64,000 bases of DNA. Source: Mytilisepta virgata (Eukaryota; Mollusca; Bivalvia; Mytilida; Mytilidae). Below the pieces are notes generated by a model. The model was not told the DNA's origin and searched no databases. It saw only the letters and a program-made list of their open reading frames with translations. Position 1 is the first letter of the stretch; the number at the start of each line of letters is the position of its first letter. The stretch spans positions 97,192,513-97,256,512 of the forward strand of contig CM051521.1 of the NCBI GenBank assembly GCA_028015205.1, given 5' to 3'. This document shows positions 37,257 to 50,014 of the stretch, piece after piece. The position numbers were made by a program, and so were the translations under genes.

Positions 37257-38158
37257 CATACACAGATTTTTCTTACGAATCCTTAGGTATGGCACTAATT
37301 CGTAAAAGTACAGGAGCCCTTACGATTTGGCCACTTTTATGAACGATTTAACAGTGGTTACAAGTAATTATGAGCCATTTACAGGTTATTACGATGTATT
37401 TAAGGCAAAAATCTACGATTTGTTCCAAGTTACTATAGACAAATACGAGCAAGTTAAGACATTTTACGAGCTATTTATGGATTGTAAGGAGTATATTACA
37501 GAATATTACAATTCATCTAAGCTTTTACTTGTAAATTACGACCTTTTAACATGTTGTTACAAATAGTTGTGAGTTAGTTACGACTTAACGAGTCCTTAAG
37601 TTTTTTGCATAAAATTATGCAATTCTCTATGTATCATCATTCGACAACTGACATACAGCAAGACAATTTTAGTACCTTTCTTAATGTATGTATTCATAAA
37701 GTACTCGTAACTATAAGTTAAGTGCTTGTAATGACTCTTAAGAATCCGTAAAGAAATTGTAACACGACGTGAATGAAATCGTAAACATCACTTAAGAACT
37801 CGTAATAGTCCGTGAACAAATTGTAAACTAACCGTAACAAGTCATAACACAAATTGTTTAGAAGAAATTTATGGATTCATGAGTAGTTTATGCAGGGTTA
37901 CGTGTTGTTGAGTCTGGTTTACGATACTTACAGATTGTTACAAGTTATTTACGAGTAATTTACAAAAAAATGTAATCTGTGGACAATTGCAAGAAAATTT
38001 TTGATGTCAAAAAATTTGCCTCTACTTTCACGGATCCTCACAAGTGTCTATGAGTTTTGACGATCTATTAACAGATACCAATGAATTATGTACGGATGCT
38101 TGCAATTGACTACTAATTGGCGATCCGTAAGGACTCATAAGAAAAATCTATGCATGTG
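37257..38158. mobile_element. TIR element with many TTACGA-type motifs
   Basis: AGATTTTTCTTACGAATCCTTAGG at 37264-37287 and its inverted partner (CCGTAAGGACTCATAAGAAAAATCT) at 38126-38150 look like terminal inverted repeats. Between them TTACGA/TTACAA motifs occur about every 20-30 bp, on the plus strand at 37270-37590, as CGTAA/TGTAA at 37690-37850, and again on the plus strand at 37890-38000. No transposase is present. The 79-aa open frame at 37327-37566 simply reads through the motifs. Confidence 0.6.
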
Positions 38159-38285
38159 TGAAGGGGGTATTATGAGGGAATTCATTTGGAGAATTACATG
38201 AATTATTTTAAATATATTAAAATGAGATATTATATCCTTCTTATTTGATTCATGATTCCAAAATAATCTACTATACCAGAGGATT

Positions 38286-38780
38286 TTTATGCCCCATCGG
38301 GAAAAGTAGAAGGGGCATATAGTTTATAACCATTGCAAATACTTACATACGCAAGTCTGTCATTCTTGATTAAATTTTGACGTTTAGGTCCATTTCTCAA
38401 ATATCCTTTGAGATATATCATGAATTATACACCACTATAATCCTCTTATAAGACTGAACACAGTTCAGCATCATTGGGTCACCTTGACCTAAATTATGCA
38501 ACTTTCATTTTTAAAACGATTCTTAAAATGATCTCCAATCATTTACAAATTTAGTTCCACTCTATAATAATTGCACCATTTCAACCATAATTTGATGGAA
38601 TGGTTCCATTTCAATATTGCATCTAATGACTTGGACCACCAAGATGGCCTCAAAAGCCAAATTGACTTACAGATTTTGTTGTCTGAAACCCCTAAGCCAA
38701 TTGGAACCAAATCTGTTAGCAACAGTTCACAAGTGACCTTTTTTTTTAAAAGTATAACAACCAGATATGTATAATATTTA
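38286..38780 (+). repeat. Hairpin-headed dispersed repeat (ATGCCCC...GGGGCAT)
   Basis: TTTTTATGCCCCATCGGG..AGAAGGGGCATATAG opens the element with a 7-bp stem. The later part (ACCACCAAGATGGCCTCAAAAGCC, then CCAATTGGAACCAAAT) resembles the body of the AGCTCAC elements. Confidence 0.6.
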
Positions 38781-39331
38781 TTTACAAATATTTCAATAAA
38801 ATATATTCTTTTGTATTATGTATTAAAATTGGTATGTGTATACATATATTTTGAAAGTTACATAACAATATAGTTTGAGTTCCACAAAATAGCACCAAAT
38901 GGTTTGTGTGAGTTTGCCTGTTGACATTATATTCAGATTTACAGAAAAAATATTGATATATTGAAGGCATTTAACAATAGTAAAATTGAAAAATTATTCA
39001 CACAGGCTTGAAAATATGATTTTACCAAGGGTAGATTATTCTCCTTTACAATGCACCTAATGAAACAGGGCATGGTTTTAATTATGAAAAATATAAACAA
39101 TATTACAAAAAATAAAAAAATATTAGCATTCCATTAACATTAGTTACAATTCTAAACGTTAAGTTTCACAAATTAAATCTGTCCCTATATTGAAAAAAAC
39201 ACCCACAAAAAACTTCATGTGGAATTTAATTTAAGGAAAAAACATAGAAAGCAATTTTACATTAAGGATATTATAAGTATTGACAAAGAAATGTTTCTTT
39301 TGTGAAAATTAGGTGCAAAAAAACAACAAAT

Positions 39332-40300
39332 TTTTAGCTAACATGGCCCAAAGGGCCATGTGAGCTTATGCCATCACTTGGCATCAGTCTTAGTCCATCA
39401 TCTGTTGTTGGCGACGTCGTCATCGTAAACTATTTCAAGAATCTTCTCCTCTGAAACTACTGGGCAAAATACCTTCAAACTTTAACTGAATGTTCCTAGG
39501 GTATCTAGTTTATAAATTATATCCGAAGTTTTGATCTATCAACAAACATGGCCGCTGCTGCTAAAATTAGAACATAGGGGTCAAATGCAGTTTTTGGCTT
39601 ATATCTCAAAAACCAAAGCATTTAGAGCAAAACTGACAGGGTAAAAATGTTCAACAGGTCCAGATCTACCAGCCAGGAAATTTTAAGGTTATTTGGGTTA
39701 TTGCCCCTGAATTGTTAATTTTAAGGAAATTTTGGAGTTTTAGGTTGTTATCTTGAATGTAATAATAGATAAAGACAAACTATAAACAACAAAAATGTTC
39801 AGTAAAGTAAGATCTACAAATAAGTCAACATGACCAAATTCGTCAATTGACCCCTCTCAGGAGTTTTTTCCCTTGAAAGATTATTTACATGTAAACAGAA
39901 AATAATGGTCGGACATTGTCACAGATGTTTAGGGCGTTACTTGAAATAAATTAAATGGTAGCAGTACAAGTAAAATGGAGTGTCAAGGGTCAAGGTCATT
40001 GAAAAATTCCATAGCAATGGATGAAAAAGTCCCTAGCAACCATACATATTTCGGTTCAGGTCCCTAAAATTTACATGTTCAAGTCAAAATTGAAGGTCAA
40101 GAATCAATGCCATTGAAAAAGTTCCTAGCAACCATATCTATTTGGGTTTAGGATTCTATATTTTAGCTGTACAGGTCAATATTAAGGAGAAAATTGTGAC
40201 GGTATACATTAAATAGCAAAAATAATCATTGATGCAAGATCTACTGCTACACAAAAGATTAACAGGTGAGCAACTCAGTCTCTTGGGAGCCTCTTGTTTA
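39332..40300 (+). mobile_element. 'AGCTCACCTGGCC' hairpin-ended element, copy 2
   Basis: Opens TTTTTAGCTAACATGGCCC-AAAG-GGCCATGTGAGCT, followed by GCCATCACTTGGCATC. Ends AACAGGTGAGCAACTCAGTCTCTTGGGAGCCTCTTGTTTA. The body differs from copy 1 (AAGTCCCTAGCAACCATA repeats), so only ends are shared. Confidence 0.8.
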
Positions 40301-40384
40301 TGTTAAGCACATCTGAAGACAAGGCATAATTATTCTAACTTCTAATTAAGTGACTTGATCAGTAGCTTTAGTTAATAAATGTCT

Positions 40385-41700
40385 CCAGGTATTTCCATAA
40401 GGAGGACTAACATATATGGCTTTAGGGTGGGGACCTGAGCCATTTCCAATTCATTAAACCCCCCCCCCCCCCTTTCAAAAAAACAAAAAAAATTACATCA
40501 ATTAATGATCTTCTAGTTGTAAGAATATATATATGATTATTGGGTAGGGATCTCACAGGTTTCAAAGTAACAAAGATAAATCTATTTTGAGAATGTGGGG
40601 CACACCCCCCATATACATCAGTGAATGAATCTGCTCACAAATTTATAAAGAGTGCACACAACAGTTTTTCTTAGAACTTTTCATGACGTCATGAATTGAA
40701 GGAACATACTCAAAAGATTGATAGCTGGACAATTGGCTGTATCATATACCCATAGACAACCATATATCAAATAAAACATATTTCTTCAAGCTTTCACTGT
40801 ATATAAATATTTTTAAGGAATTCCTTTCCAAATTCTTACCATTACAGAAAGATAACTGACAAAAAATAGGCCTCCCCCCTTCAAATATTTCAAAAACAGA
40901 CCAACCTCAGAGCATCCTAGCAAAGATTCCTGCGTAATTTAGAGAACTGAGTATATGTGTTTTCCAAAGTACACATTCAACTGGTTTCAGCACATGTAGT
41001 TTCAGGGTACATTCGCCACCTTTTAAAATTGCTACATGAAGTGGTATAAAAATGTTGTGTTTTCACCTACACTATTTTTGGATGTTTTCAGAGTAGTCTC
41101 CCATTAATAAAACTTTTCTGAAAATAATTGCTTTTTTACATTTCATGCATTTTTTTAAACTTAAAATAAAGCCAAGACTCTAATTTAAATAATGAAACCA
41201 AAAAACAATCAGAAATCAATATCTAGAACTTATAAATAGAGGGAATTCCATACCTATGACATCATATATTTAGGGAAAAATCACTGGAATTTTATACGAA
41301 ACTGTTGTTTGCATTCTAAAACTATAGACAAAAGTTATAAAATGTATTATATTTTCAATTGTGAAGATCCTGATATACTGAACTCTGCTGACAAAGTTTA
41401 CATGATTTTATTTTAAATTATCATAGTTATAAGTATAGTAAATTTTTATTTCATGTAATTGTCTGTAATTTTCTTTCAATCATCTTCAACACTTTTTGTT
41501 ACTCTGTTACTTTTTGCCCCTTAGAGGACCCATTAATTGCTTAATAAACATTATCTCATCTTATGTTCACATAAGGAGTAAGAAATATATGGTTATAGGA
41601 TGGAGATCTCAACCATTTGCAAGTTTTTATTTTTTTTTTAATGTGAATTTTAGGGGATTTGAGAGGGTGGGTTAAGCCCCCTGGTACTCCCTTTTAAATT
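40385..41700 (-). repeat. Three isolated copies of the 135-bp satellite monomer, inverted
   Basis: Diverged monomers at about 40390-40470, 40490-40620 and 41565-41700 carry ATAAGGAGTAAGAAATATATGG-like, GGTTATAGGATGGAGATCTCAA and GGGTGGGTTAAGCCCC blocks, the reverse complement of array II in ENGASE intron 2. A C-run is at 40458-40472. Between 40620 and 41560 nothing is recognised. Confidence 0.7.
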
Positions 41701-43175
41701 TGACCCCTGTTATATCAATCTCCACGTGGAGGGCAATATCATCCTGTGAAGTTTCATGAAAATCCTCCACACAGTATCCCAGCAATGGCCAGGAGACGTT
41801 CAAGGTTGCCAAGCAGGAAAGAAGAATAAAAAAGATAATAAGAGACACAGCAAAAGCAATAAGTCTCCAAACTTTGGCACTTAAAAATTCTTCAAATGAT
41901 ATCATAATCATTCATGCACATCTCCAATATGGCCATAAATATTCTGCAAAGTTTCAAAGATCTGGATTAAAAGCTGTAGGAGTTTGTTACACAAAATTGT
42001 TACCCTATTTTCCAAGCCAGTCTAACATTACTATTAGTCGGATTTGCACTATGTGCAACCTGTCGAAAATCATAGAAATGAATTTCTAAAATGCACACAA
42101 TTGCATACCACATATTAAAGACATCACAAATTCTTCTTATTAATCTGACCCAACTACAAATTTCAATGAACCCTGTCCAAAGGAGAAGAGCAAATAATCC
42201 CAACAAAAAAGAGATAAAAATGCAACTGCATACCAAATATCACTTCTGTTTTCAAATGGTGGTTGTTTGACTGCTTTGACTTTATAAATTTCAATGTGCC
42301 ATCTGAGAAAAGGACAAATTCTATACAGAGAAGCTAATACAACCACATTTATATTCTAAATATCACTGATGCATGGATGAAAATGCAGAAGTTGTCAAAA
42401 ACTGGAAACCATTTTTTTTTAACAATATAACAATGCAGAATTTACTGAAACCTAGAATGAAACCCAGAAGCCTACACATTTCAGAAAACTTTCCCTCATG
42501 CTGATGTATTATACTGCAAATATGATCCAATAATTAACAACCCCCAGGAAAACATCTATGTCTGACCTTTTCACAGGTAAGATAAAAACTGGTTTATTTA
42601 CATATGAAAATAACCAAAGTAAATAAACAATATCATAAAAAGCAAGTTCACAGATTTTTATGGTTGTTTTTCATCCTGAAAGACTATACACATTAAACTT
42701 GAAACCTTAAGAACCCTATGATCAACAAGGGTCATAACAAGACTTTGAAAAAAAAATATACATCAATTACATTTCGTTTTACATAATAAAATATGAAAAT
42801 GGTAGCATTTTAATTCAGATAATCTGTACTGAATTGTGCATTGAAATAAACAGTTATGCCAAAAGCACATTTTTTGGATCACAGCCTACAACTCTAAACT
42901 TCTCAAAATCATGAAAATTGAAATGGAGGAATCTTGGTGATAGCTATGATATGATAAGTTTTAGTTTATAGATGAATTTAATTACTCTAGAATGTCAAAT
43001 CAGGTAACCAATCGAACTGAAAAGTAATGTCCTATGTAAATCTGAAAACTCTGTAAAAATTTGTAAACACTAACAAGAAATTGTATTGGGAAGGATAGCA
43101 GTGTAACATAACATGCTCATATTCTATTGTTACGGGCATACAAAACTATAACCCTCTTATGACAGGTTGATATTC
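41700..43175. other. Intergenic; no gene seen
   Basis: Short open frames on both strands between 41.67 and 42.35 kb, some with hydrophobic runs, lie in what reads like another dispersed repeat (TGTGAAGTTTCATGAAAATC). They overlap one another in several frames and show no domain. Confidence 0.45.
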
Positions 43176-43177
43176 TA

Positions 43178-44400
43178 AACTAGAGGCTCCCAGGAGCCTG
43201 TATCGCTCACCTGGACGATGTCCATCTTGACTGGCAGCCTGTCAAGTTACAATTTGCTCACTGGTTTCAAACAAGAAGATCTTTCAGTGATTTTTCCACT
43301 TAGGTCCTATGTTAAACACTGTAAGGCTTTGGCTGCCATCTTGAATGACGGGTTGGGTCAAAGGATATAATCCTGAAAGAAGACCAACTAAGGACAAGCT
43401 CTGGTGGCCATTTTGGATGGTGGGCAGGGTCATCGGATATAATTCTGAAAGAGAACCACCAAATGACCATTGCTGCTAAGTTTTGTTCCAATTGACCAAG
43501 CGGTTTCAGACAAGATCATTAAGTAAATTTCCCATAGGGTTCAATTTTTAACTATGTTCAGCTCTAGTGGCCATCTTGGATGATGGTTCGTGTCATCAGA
43601 TATAATTCTGAAAGAGGACCACCTCAGGACCATTGCTGCCTAGTTTTGTTCCAATTGGCCAAGCGGTTTCGGACAAGAAGATCTTTAAGAAAATTTCCCA
43701 TAAGGTCCTATGTTAAACTATGTTCGACTCTGGCAGCCATCTTGGATGACTGGTGGGGGTCATCGCATATAATTCTGAGAGAGGACCTTGCTGTTAGGTT
43801 TTGTTCCAATTGGTCAAATGGTTTCAGACAAGAAGGTCTTTAAGTAAATTCCCCATTTGGTCCTATGTTAAACTATGTCCGGCTCTGGTGGCCCTGGTCA
43901 TCAGATATAATTCTGAATGAAGACCACCTAATGACCATTGCTGCCAAGATTATTCCAATTTGCCAATTGGTTTCAGACAAGAAGATCTTTAATAAAATTC
44001 CCCATAGGGTCCTATGTTAAACTATGTTCGACTCTGGTGGCCATCTTTGATGACGGGTGGGGTCATCAGATACAATTCTGAAAGAGGGCCACCTACAGAC
44101 CATTGCTGCTAAATTTTGTTCCAATGGGCCAAGTGGTTTCAAACAAAAAGATCTTTAAGTAAACTTCCCATATGGTACTATGTTTAGCTATGGTGGCCAT
44201 CTTGGATGACAGGCCAGGTCACTGGATATAAATCTGAAAGAGGACCACTTAAGGACCATTGCTGCCAAATTTTGTTCCAATTGGCCCTGTTGTTTCAGAG
44301 GAGAAGATCTTTAAAAGAAAGTTTACGACGACGGACGATGGACAACGACGGACAAGTGATGGCAATAGCTCACATGGCCTTTGGGCCAGGTGAGCTAAAA
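43178..44400 (-). mobile_element. 'AGCTCACCTGGCC' hairpin-ended element, copy 3
   Basis: On the minus strand it begins TTTTAGCTCACCTGGCCC-AAA-GGCCATGTGAGCT (44400-44366) and ends GGCTCCTGGGAGCCTCTAGTTT (about 43200-43178). The body is five to six diverged copies of a 150-190-bp unit (CCTATGTTAAACTATGTTCG, GGCCATCTTGGATGA, TCTGAAAGAGGACCACCT, TTGTTCCAATTGGCCAAG). Open frames here are repeat translations. Confidence 0.85.
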
Positions 44401-45714
44401 ATTCATCTGTACAGATAATTCAATACCAAGAATAAAATTTGATTTCTAAAATTCCTAGTAAGAAATTTAAATTAAATAATTCAATTGCTTCCAATTCAGA
44501 TCATTTTAATCCCTTTAATTATGATTAACTAACAATAACTTAATTCAAATTTGACACAGTTATTTTTTGGTGATATTAATAAAAACTGTAAACATAGGAA
44601 TTTATGCAACTTGCACCAGGACAATTATCTCAGTAAGTAAAACTCATTTTCACCAAGTGACTGGATCACACTGGTTCAAAGAATTGCATTAAAAATCTTG
44701 AATCATTGTCCATAAATTTGTGAAAATAAATCAATATAATGTAGTACATAATATGTCATATGAACAGTGAGGATCAAAAGGAGAAAATTTGACTAAACTG
44801 CACTTGATATGAAAAATTAATTGGTATAAAAGTGAAACTTGTGTAAATAAACTTTTCTACCAATTATTTTATTGTGATTTCTCTGATAATTTCAATTTAT
44901 TTTCATTTTACAATCCCAAAGATTTTTTCTCATATATTTCAGAAATGTTTACAATTTATTATTTTCCTAATATTTGCATAAAAGGGTCAAACTTTTCCTC
45001 ACAATTTGCTCATCTCCAAAACTTCTTTCCTATTTACATTTAGATATCATATGGATGTCTACAACTTAATGTAAGTTTCTGTGGGCTGTGAATAATAATG
45101 ATAACAAATAAAATACAATAAATCAACATGGCAATGTAAATGTTTGTATCAAAAATATTAACATATGTATGAGACTAGAAATTTATACATATTGGTTAGT
45201 AATAAGCTTTCTTTATTTATATGCATATCAAAAACACATTGTAGACTCATTTTTTTTTTTTTTTGGTGTTTGTTTAAATTTTGGAAAGTTTACTGTTTTA
45301 AGGATATTGAATTTCATGGCTTTTTTTAAATATAAAACAAGAATTTTGCCATGTATCTAAATTCATTGTTTTCGCTGTACCCTTAATACCCCAGAAAATT
45401 GGTATAAATATGTTTGTTATTTGGCATCTTATGACTGTTTTATTTTGGCCTAGAGAATTAAACTGGACAAAAGTCTATTCTCTTTTAAATTATTGAATCT
45501 GTACGAAAATTCACTAAAACCATTTATTTTTAGAATTTCACCCACTGTCTTGACAAATGACCATCCTATTGACAAACTTTTTCCTCACAGAAAAAAAGAC
45601 AAATTCCAACCTTAAACCTACTCAAAAATATTGTTAAGAATATCATCTCAAATTTACAAGCTGACGATTCCAATATCTATACCAAATAGCAGAAACAGTG
45701 CCTTACATATACTT

Positions 45715-46871
45715 AAACAAGAGGCTCCCAGGAGCCTGAATCGCTCACCTGATACAGTTTTGCCTTACACGGGTAATAATATTGACAAGTTATTGTCTTA
45801 GAATTTTGACTGAGAGCGAGTTTGGCATGCACTGGCCAAAACTCATTTCTGAGTCCTTTATAAACATTTGAAGTAACCTGGTTCACATTTCTTATTTCAA
45901 TAATTATTTTGATTATATGCTTCCTTTAGCTTCAAAATAATATCTAATAATAAGATCAAATGTGACAAAAAATTCAACAATTACAGACCATTAATTGTAA
46001 GAAAGAATGTTTGCTCTTCAAAATTTTTTGATATGGTTTAATCTCAATAAATTGAACATATTTTGTTTTAAAAAATAGTAATGGGTTGATAATAGATTCC
46101 GAGACATTATCTGCAAAATAGAAAAAAAATATTAAAAAAATAGTTCCAACGGCTATAATTAATTCAAGCAAGGATTGTAGATAATTATAAAAATTTCTAC
46201 AAGAGTAGATCTCTAAACAAAATAAAACAAAAATCACTTACAAAGATATATATCATTATGCTCAACACTTTCACAAAGCCTCAGAATTTGGCTAAACCTA
46301 ACAGTTTTGGATATAATATGCCAAAAACTTTTGTCTATTTTTAGTAACAGCAGCCATGTTTTCCAACGGAATAATAATCCCCAAAACAGTTCTATGCAGA
46401 ACACCCTAAGAAACATTCATACCAAGTTTGGTTCTGATTGGGCAAGTTGTTTCAGAGGAGAAGATTTCTGAAAGAAATAACATTAAAAATAGCAAAAATC
46501 GTTGATGAAGGGCAACTCCAACATGGCTTAACGGATGAAAACCAAAATTTGACTAGAGATAGATCTCATCATGCTGAACACTTTTACCCTATGTCAGATT
46601 TTAGCTTGACCTAACGGTTTTGAAGATATATGCAAAAAACTACTGTTTGACCCCTATGTCCTATTTTTAGTAACAGCGGCCATGTTTTTCGACGAATCAA
46701 AAATCCCCACAACAGTTCTATGCAGGGTACCCGAAGGAACATTCATACAAAGTTTGGTTCTAATTATTCAAGCAGTTTCAGAGGAGAAGAGTTTTGTATA
46801 ATTGTTAACGACGACGACGGACACCAAGTGATGGCAATAGCTCACATGGCCTTTGGCCAGGTGAGCTAAAA
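45715..46871 (-). mobile_element. 'AGCTCACCTGGCC' hairpin-ended element, copy 4
   Basis: Same ends as copy 3: GGCTCCTGGGAGCCTCTTGTTT at 45737-45714 and the AGCTCACCTGGCC hairpin at 46871-46840, preceded by CCAAGTGATGGCAATAGCTC. Body contains two copies of a unit with AACAGYGGCCATGTTTTYCRACG and CCCYAAGRAACATTCATAC. Confidence 0.85.
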
Positions 46872-48117
46872 AGGAATTTGTCAAGCTTGTTTTCTTCTTA
46901 AATCCCAGTTACAAGTAAGATGACTTTAAATTTAGAATTTAATGCAAAGCATTTATTTGAAAATTTGAAAAATATCTGAAAACAAATATTGAGAGATAAA
47001 TTTCTGCATGATGTAGAAGTAAACACATTTATTACAATCCCACCTTTAAAAATAATTACTCTAATATCAGTAATATCGAAGTTTTACAAAAACATACAGC
47101 ATTAACTGGTAAAAAGGAATGTAATTTCATAGTACAATTCTTAATATTTTGCACCTTTTTTCATAACAATGTAAAGAGATCTTAACAATTAATCAACATT
47201 TAAAATAAATAAATATACTTATACTTAATACCAAAAAAAAAAAGACAAAATGTACAGATATGAACACATTATAATAAAAATACAATATGTTTTTCTGACT
47301 ATTGTTCTATCACTGGTTTCTAAAGATAATTTCTGTTCTTTGATTCTCAGCTATGAATACTCAGCATTCTTAATACTGAAAAATAAATGTAAAAAACACA
47401 AATAATTCCATGTCCCCAGACTGCATAATTATCACATGTAGACACAGTTAATAATATACATGTTAAATAAAAATAAACTCTCACAATTTAGTCAATAGCT
47501 TCCTTTCAAAAGACATTTCCAGAAAATAACAATAAATATGTGAAAAAAAAATTGAAGATTTTGTTGAGTAATTCCATCAGAGAAAATATATAAAAACACC
47601 ATTCCTTACTATTGGTGTTGTTCTATTCATGCATGGCTTGTGTTATTATTATTTTTTTAGAAGCTCAAAGCAGAAATTGTTAGTTTTAAATTAAAATTTG
47701 AAAGTATATATATATGCTTTCCTGATGGAGAATTTATTTACAATTTTAGACTAAGTTACTTCAATGATTTCCACTGCCTACATCCAATAATATATTAATT
47801 TCAACAAATATTTTCCCTCAAAACACTGTTATGTGTATGAATTCTTCAATTCTTGTTGGAGAACTAGCTTTTCAGCATATTTTGAAAAATGAAATTCAAT
47901 ATTGCATTAATGTCAATGAGACAATGATTCTTCCAGCTTCAATAAAATGGCATTTTTCAACACTGCATAAAAACCTTATGTAGTTATGACTCAATATTAA
48001 AAATTTGTGATAAAAAATTCAACCAAAATCTTTCAAATAAAAACTGGAGAAACGGCAAAAGGCTCCTGACTTTGGACAGACACATGAATATATGAAGGGT
48101 TAAACTAAATTAGGGAT

Positions 48118-48330
48118 ACTCAAGATCCTATGTTCAAATATGCTCAGCTGTTGTGGCCATCTTAACTGGTGGTCTAAGTAATCATACACAATTCTGAAAA
48201 AGGACCGCCTGAGAATCATTGCTGCCAAGTTGGCCCAGACTTGCTCAGTAGTTTAAGAGAACAAGATAAAGATATGGACAATAGACAATAGATGATAAGT
48301 GATGGCAATAACTCACATGGACTTTTGATT
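48118..48330 (-). mobile_element. 'AGCTCACCTGGCC' element, truncated copy 5
   Basis: One body unit (GATCCTATGTTCAAATATG, GCTGCCAAGTTGGCCCAGAC) and the GTGATGGCAATAACTCACATGG end. The other end is lost. The flanks 44.4-45.7 and 46.9-48.1 kb are AT-rich with no gene seen. Confidence 0.7.
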
Positions 48331-48402
48331 CAAGTTCAAACTTTTTGTTCTTGTTATTTAGTCACCGGATCACCTGAATCAAAAGTCCATGTGAGCTAAT
48401 CA
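48306..48402. repeat. Inverted repeat, 28-bp arms
   Basis: TAACTCACATGGACTTTTGATTCAAGT is answered by ACCTGAATCAAAAGTCCATGTGAGCTAA after about 42 bp, with two mismatches, and GTTATTTAGTCAC/ATCACTAAATAAC adds a second stem. It seems the terminal hairpin of copy 5 in expanded form. Confidence 0.85.
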
Positions 48403-48444
48403 CTAAATAACCAGACCTATAGGTGTCCACTTGTGAATGCTCTT

Positions 48445-48520
48445 CACTGAAAACTTACACTCTCCAATAAAAAATCTATTTTTCTGAGAGTAAAGCACTC
48501 TCCAATAAAAAATCACTTTT
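48445..48520. repeat. Two direct copies of a 38-bp unit
   Basis: CACTCTCCAATAAAAAATC occurs at about 48449 and 48488, each followed by WTTTTTCTGA. Confidence 0.8.
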
Positions 48521-49398
48521 TCTGACAAAATAAATTGTCTATCATGTAAATGAACTGGAGATAGTAAATTTGGTCATGTAAAATAGATATACTGTTGTTA
48601 TACACCACTTTCTGTACAATTGGCTATAACATACTGGTCAGTTTTTCTTGGCAGAACCATCAACTTTAACAAGAAAATTAGAAATCCTAGGGAATAAAAC
48701 ACACCTAGATTACCTCACAACCTAAGTGATAAAAAACTACAGAGGTCAACCATATCTACCAAGGTCAACCATATCTACTGAGGAATGGTTACAGAAGCAA
48801 AATTGTTTTCTTTTTATAAAATAATGTTAGTTATAAAGCACTAAATGCCAATTCTAGAATGAACTGGCAAATTTCCAACTTCATATACAATAAGCTCTGA
48901 TACCCAAGAGCCCCAGCCAGTAGAAAAATATTTAATGTCAGAGGAAACTGATATATACTACCAAAATGCAAAATGAAGGTAAAAAAACAAAACTCTCTTA
49001 TTTTTACAAGGGATAACTCAACTGAGAAACTGAATGTGTATTTTAAAGTATGAAAAAGTCAAATGTATAACATCATACTTCAATGTAGTACAAACATTTA
49101 TCAACTTAGAATGTTTAAAGGACATAGCACTGAAGCTTAAAAGGTATTAGTAAATCATCAGAAGAATCAAATCTGTGTTTCAAAATACTTAGATTCAGAA
49201 GTTAAGGACACCAATTCATAATTCAAAGTCGAGGGACAAAACCATATCTGTATGGTTTCTGATATGCATTTTGTTATAGGTAAAGGAGAGCCTTTTCAGA
49301 ACTTTTTTATTTACTTTTAACAGTGTAACTATTGTTATGAATGTTATATATAGATCTGAAGACAAATATCAATTGTAAGTTTACATGAAATTTTAAAA

Positions 49399-49469
49399 AC
49401 TTACAATGCATTTTTCTCATATGACTTTTTAGTCACTAAAAAGTCATATGAGAAAAATGCATTGTAAGT
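49399..49469. repeat. Perfect 71-nt palindrome, 35-bp arms, 1-nt centre
   Basis: Arm ACTTACAATGCATTTTTCTC... (49399-49433), centre C at 49434, and the exact reverse complement at 49435-49469. No mismatch by eye. Confidence 0.95.
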
Positions 49470-49665
49470 AATAGTGAATATCTGTGTAGTTTTGTGATCT
49501 GAAAAATTTGCACAAACTGTGTCTGGAACCTCCTCTGCAGGTTATTATTTTGGAACTACTGATTTTTGTATATTGATAATTCATCAAAAGGAACAACTTG
49601 TACAATGAAATAGTGCAATGCCAATGAAAATCCCATTATACTAATATGAAAGGGCCTAGAGCAGT

Positions 49666-50014
49666 TTAGTTTAAACTTATTTATTTATAGTGAATTGGGA
49701 AACAAGTTATGCCAACTTATACTAATCCCTCGCCACTGGCGGGTGCGAGAGTGGCCCCTGTCGCGGCCATTTAGCCTACTCTTTTTTGACATCTAAAGAG
49801 GAGTCTTTAGCGTGCTAAGGGTGTTGCTCTCCCTTAACACGGGACAGCCATTTTTTGTCTCCATCCGATGGACTAGCACTGTTTATCAAGACCATCCTCG
49901 GAAATGGTGTCGATAGGGCGTCGCAAATTTGATCCCTGAAATTTTCATCCCGAACGGGAATCGAACCAGGGACCTCTGGCTTTGTAGTCCGACGCGCTAA
50001 CCACTACACCACCG
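49666..50014 (-). mobile_element. Full-length tRNA-derived SINE with 11-bp target-site duplication
   Basis: On the minus strand the element opens with a tRNA-like head, CGGTGGTGTAGTGGTTAGCG (A box) ... GGTCCCTGGTTCGATTCCCG (B box, perfect GGTTCGATTCC), then a body and an ATAAATAAATAAG-type tail. CCTAGAGCAGT is repeated exactly on both sides (49655-49665 and 50015-50025). The head is not a working tRNA gene: it has no matching 3' acceptor arm and runs straight into the SINE body. Confidence 0.88.

Noticed and set aside
41672..42346. Four overlapping open frames with hydrophobic runs
   Set aside because: Different frames and strands over the same dispersed repeat-like DNA; none has a recognisable domain or splice support.
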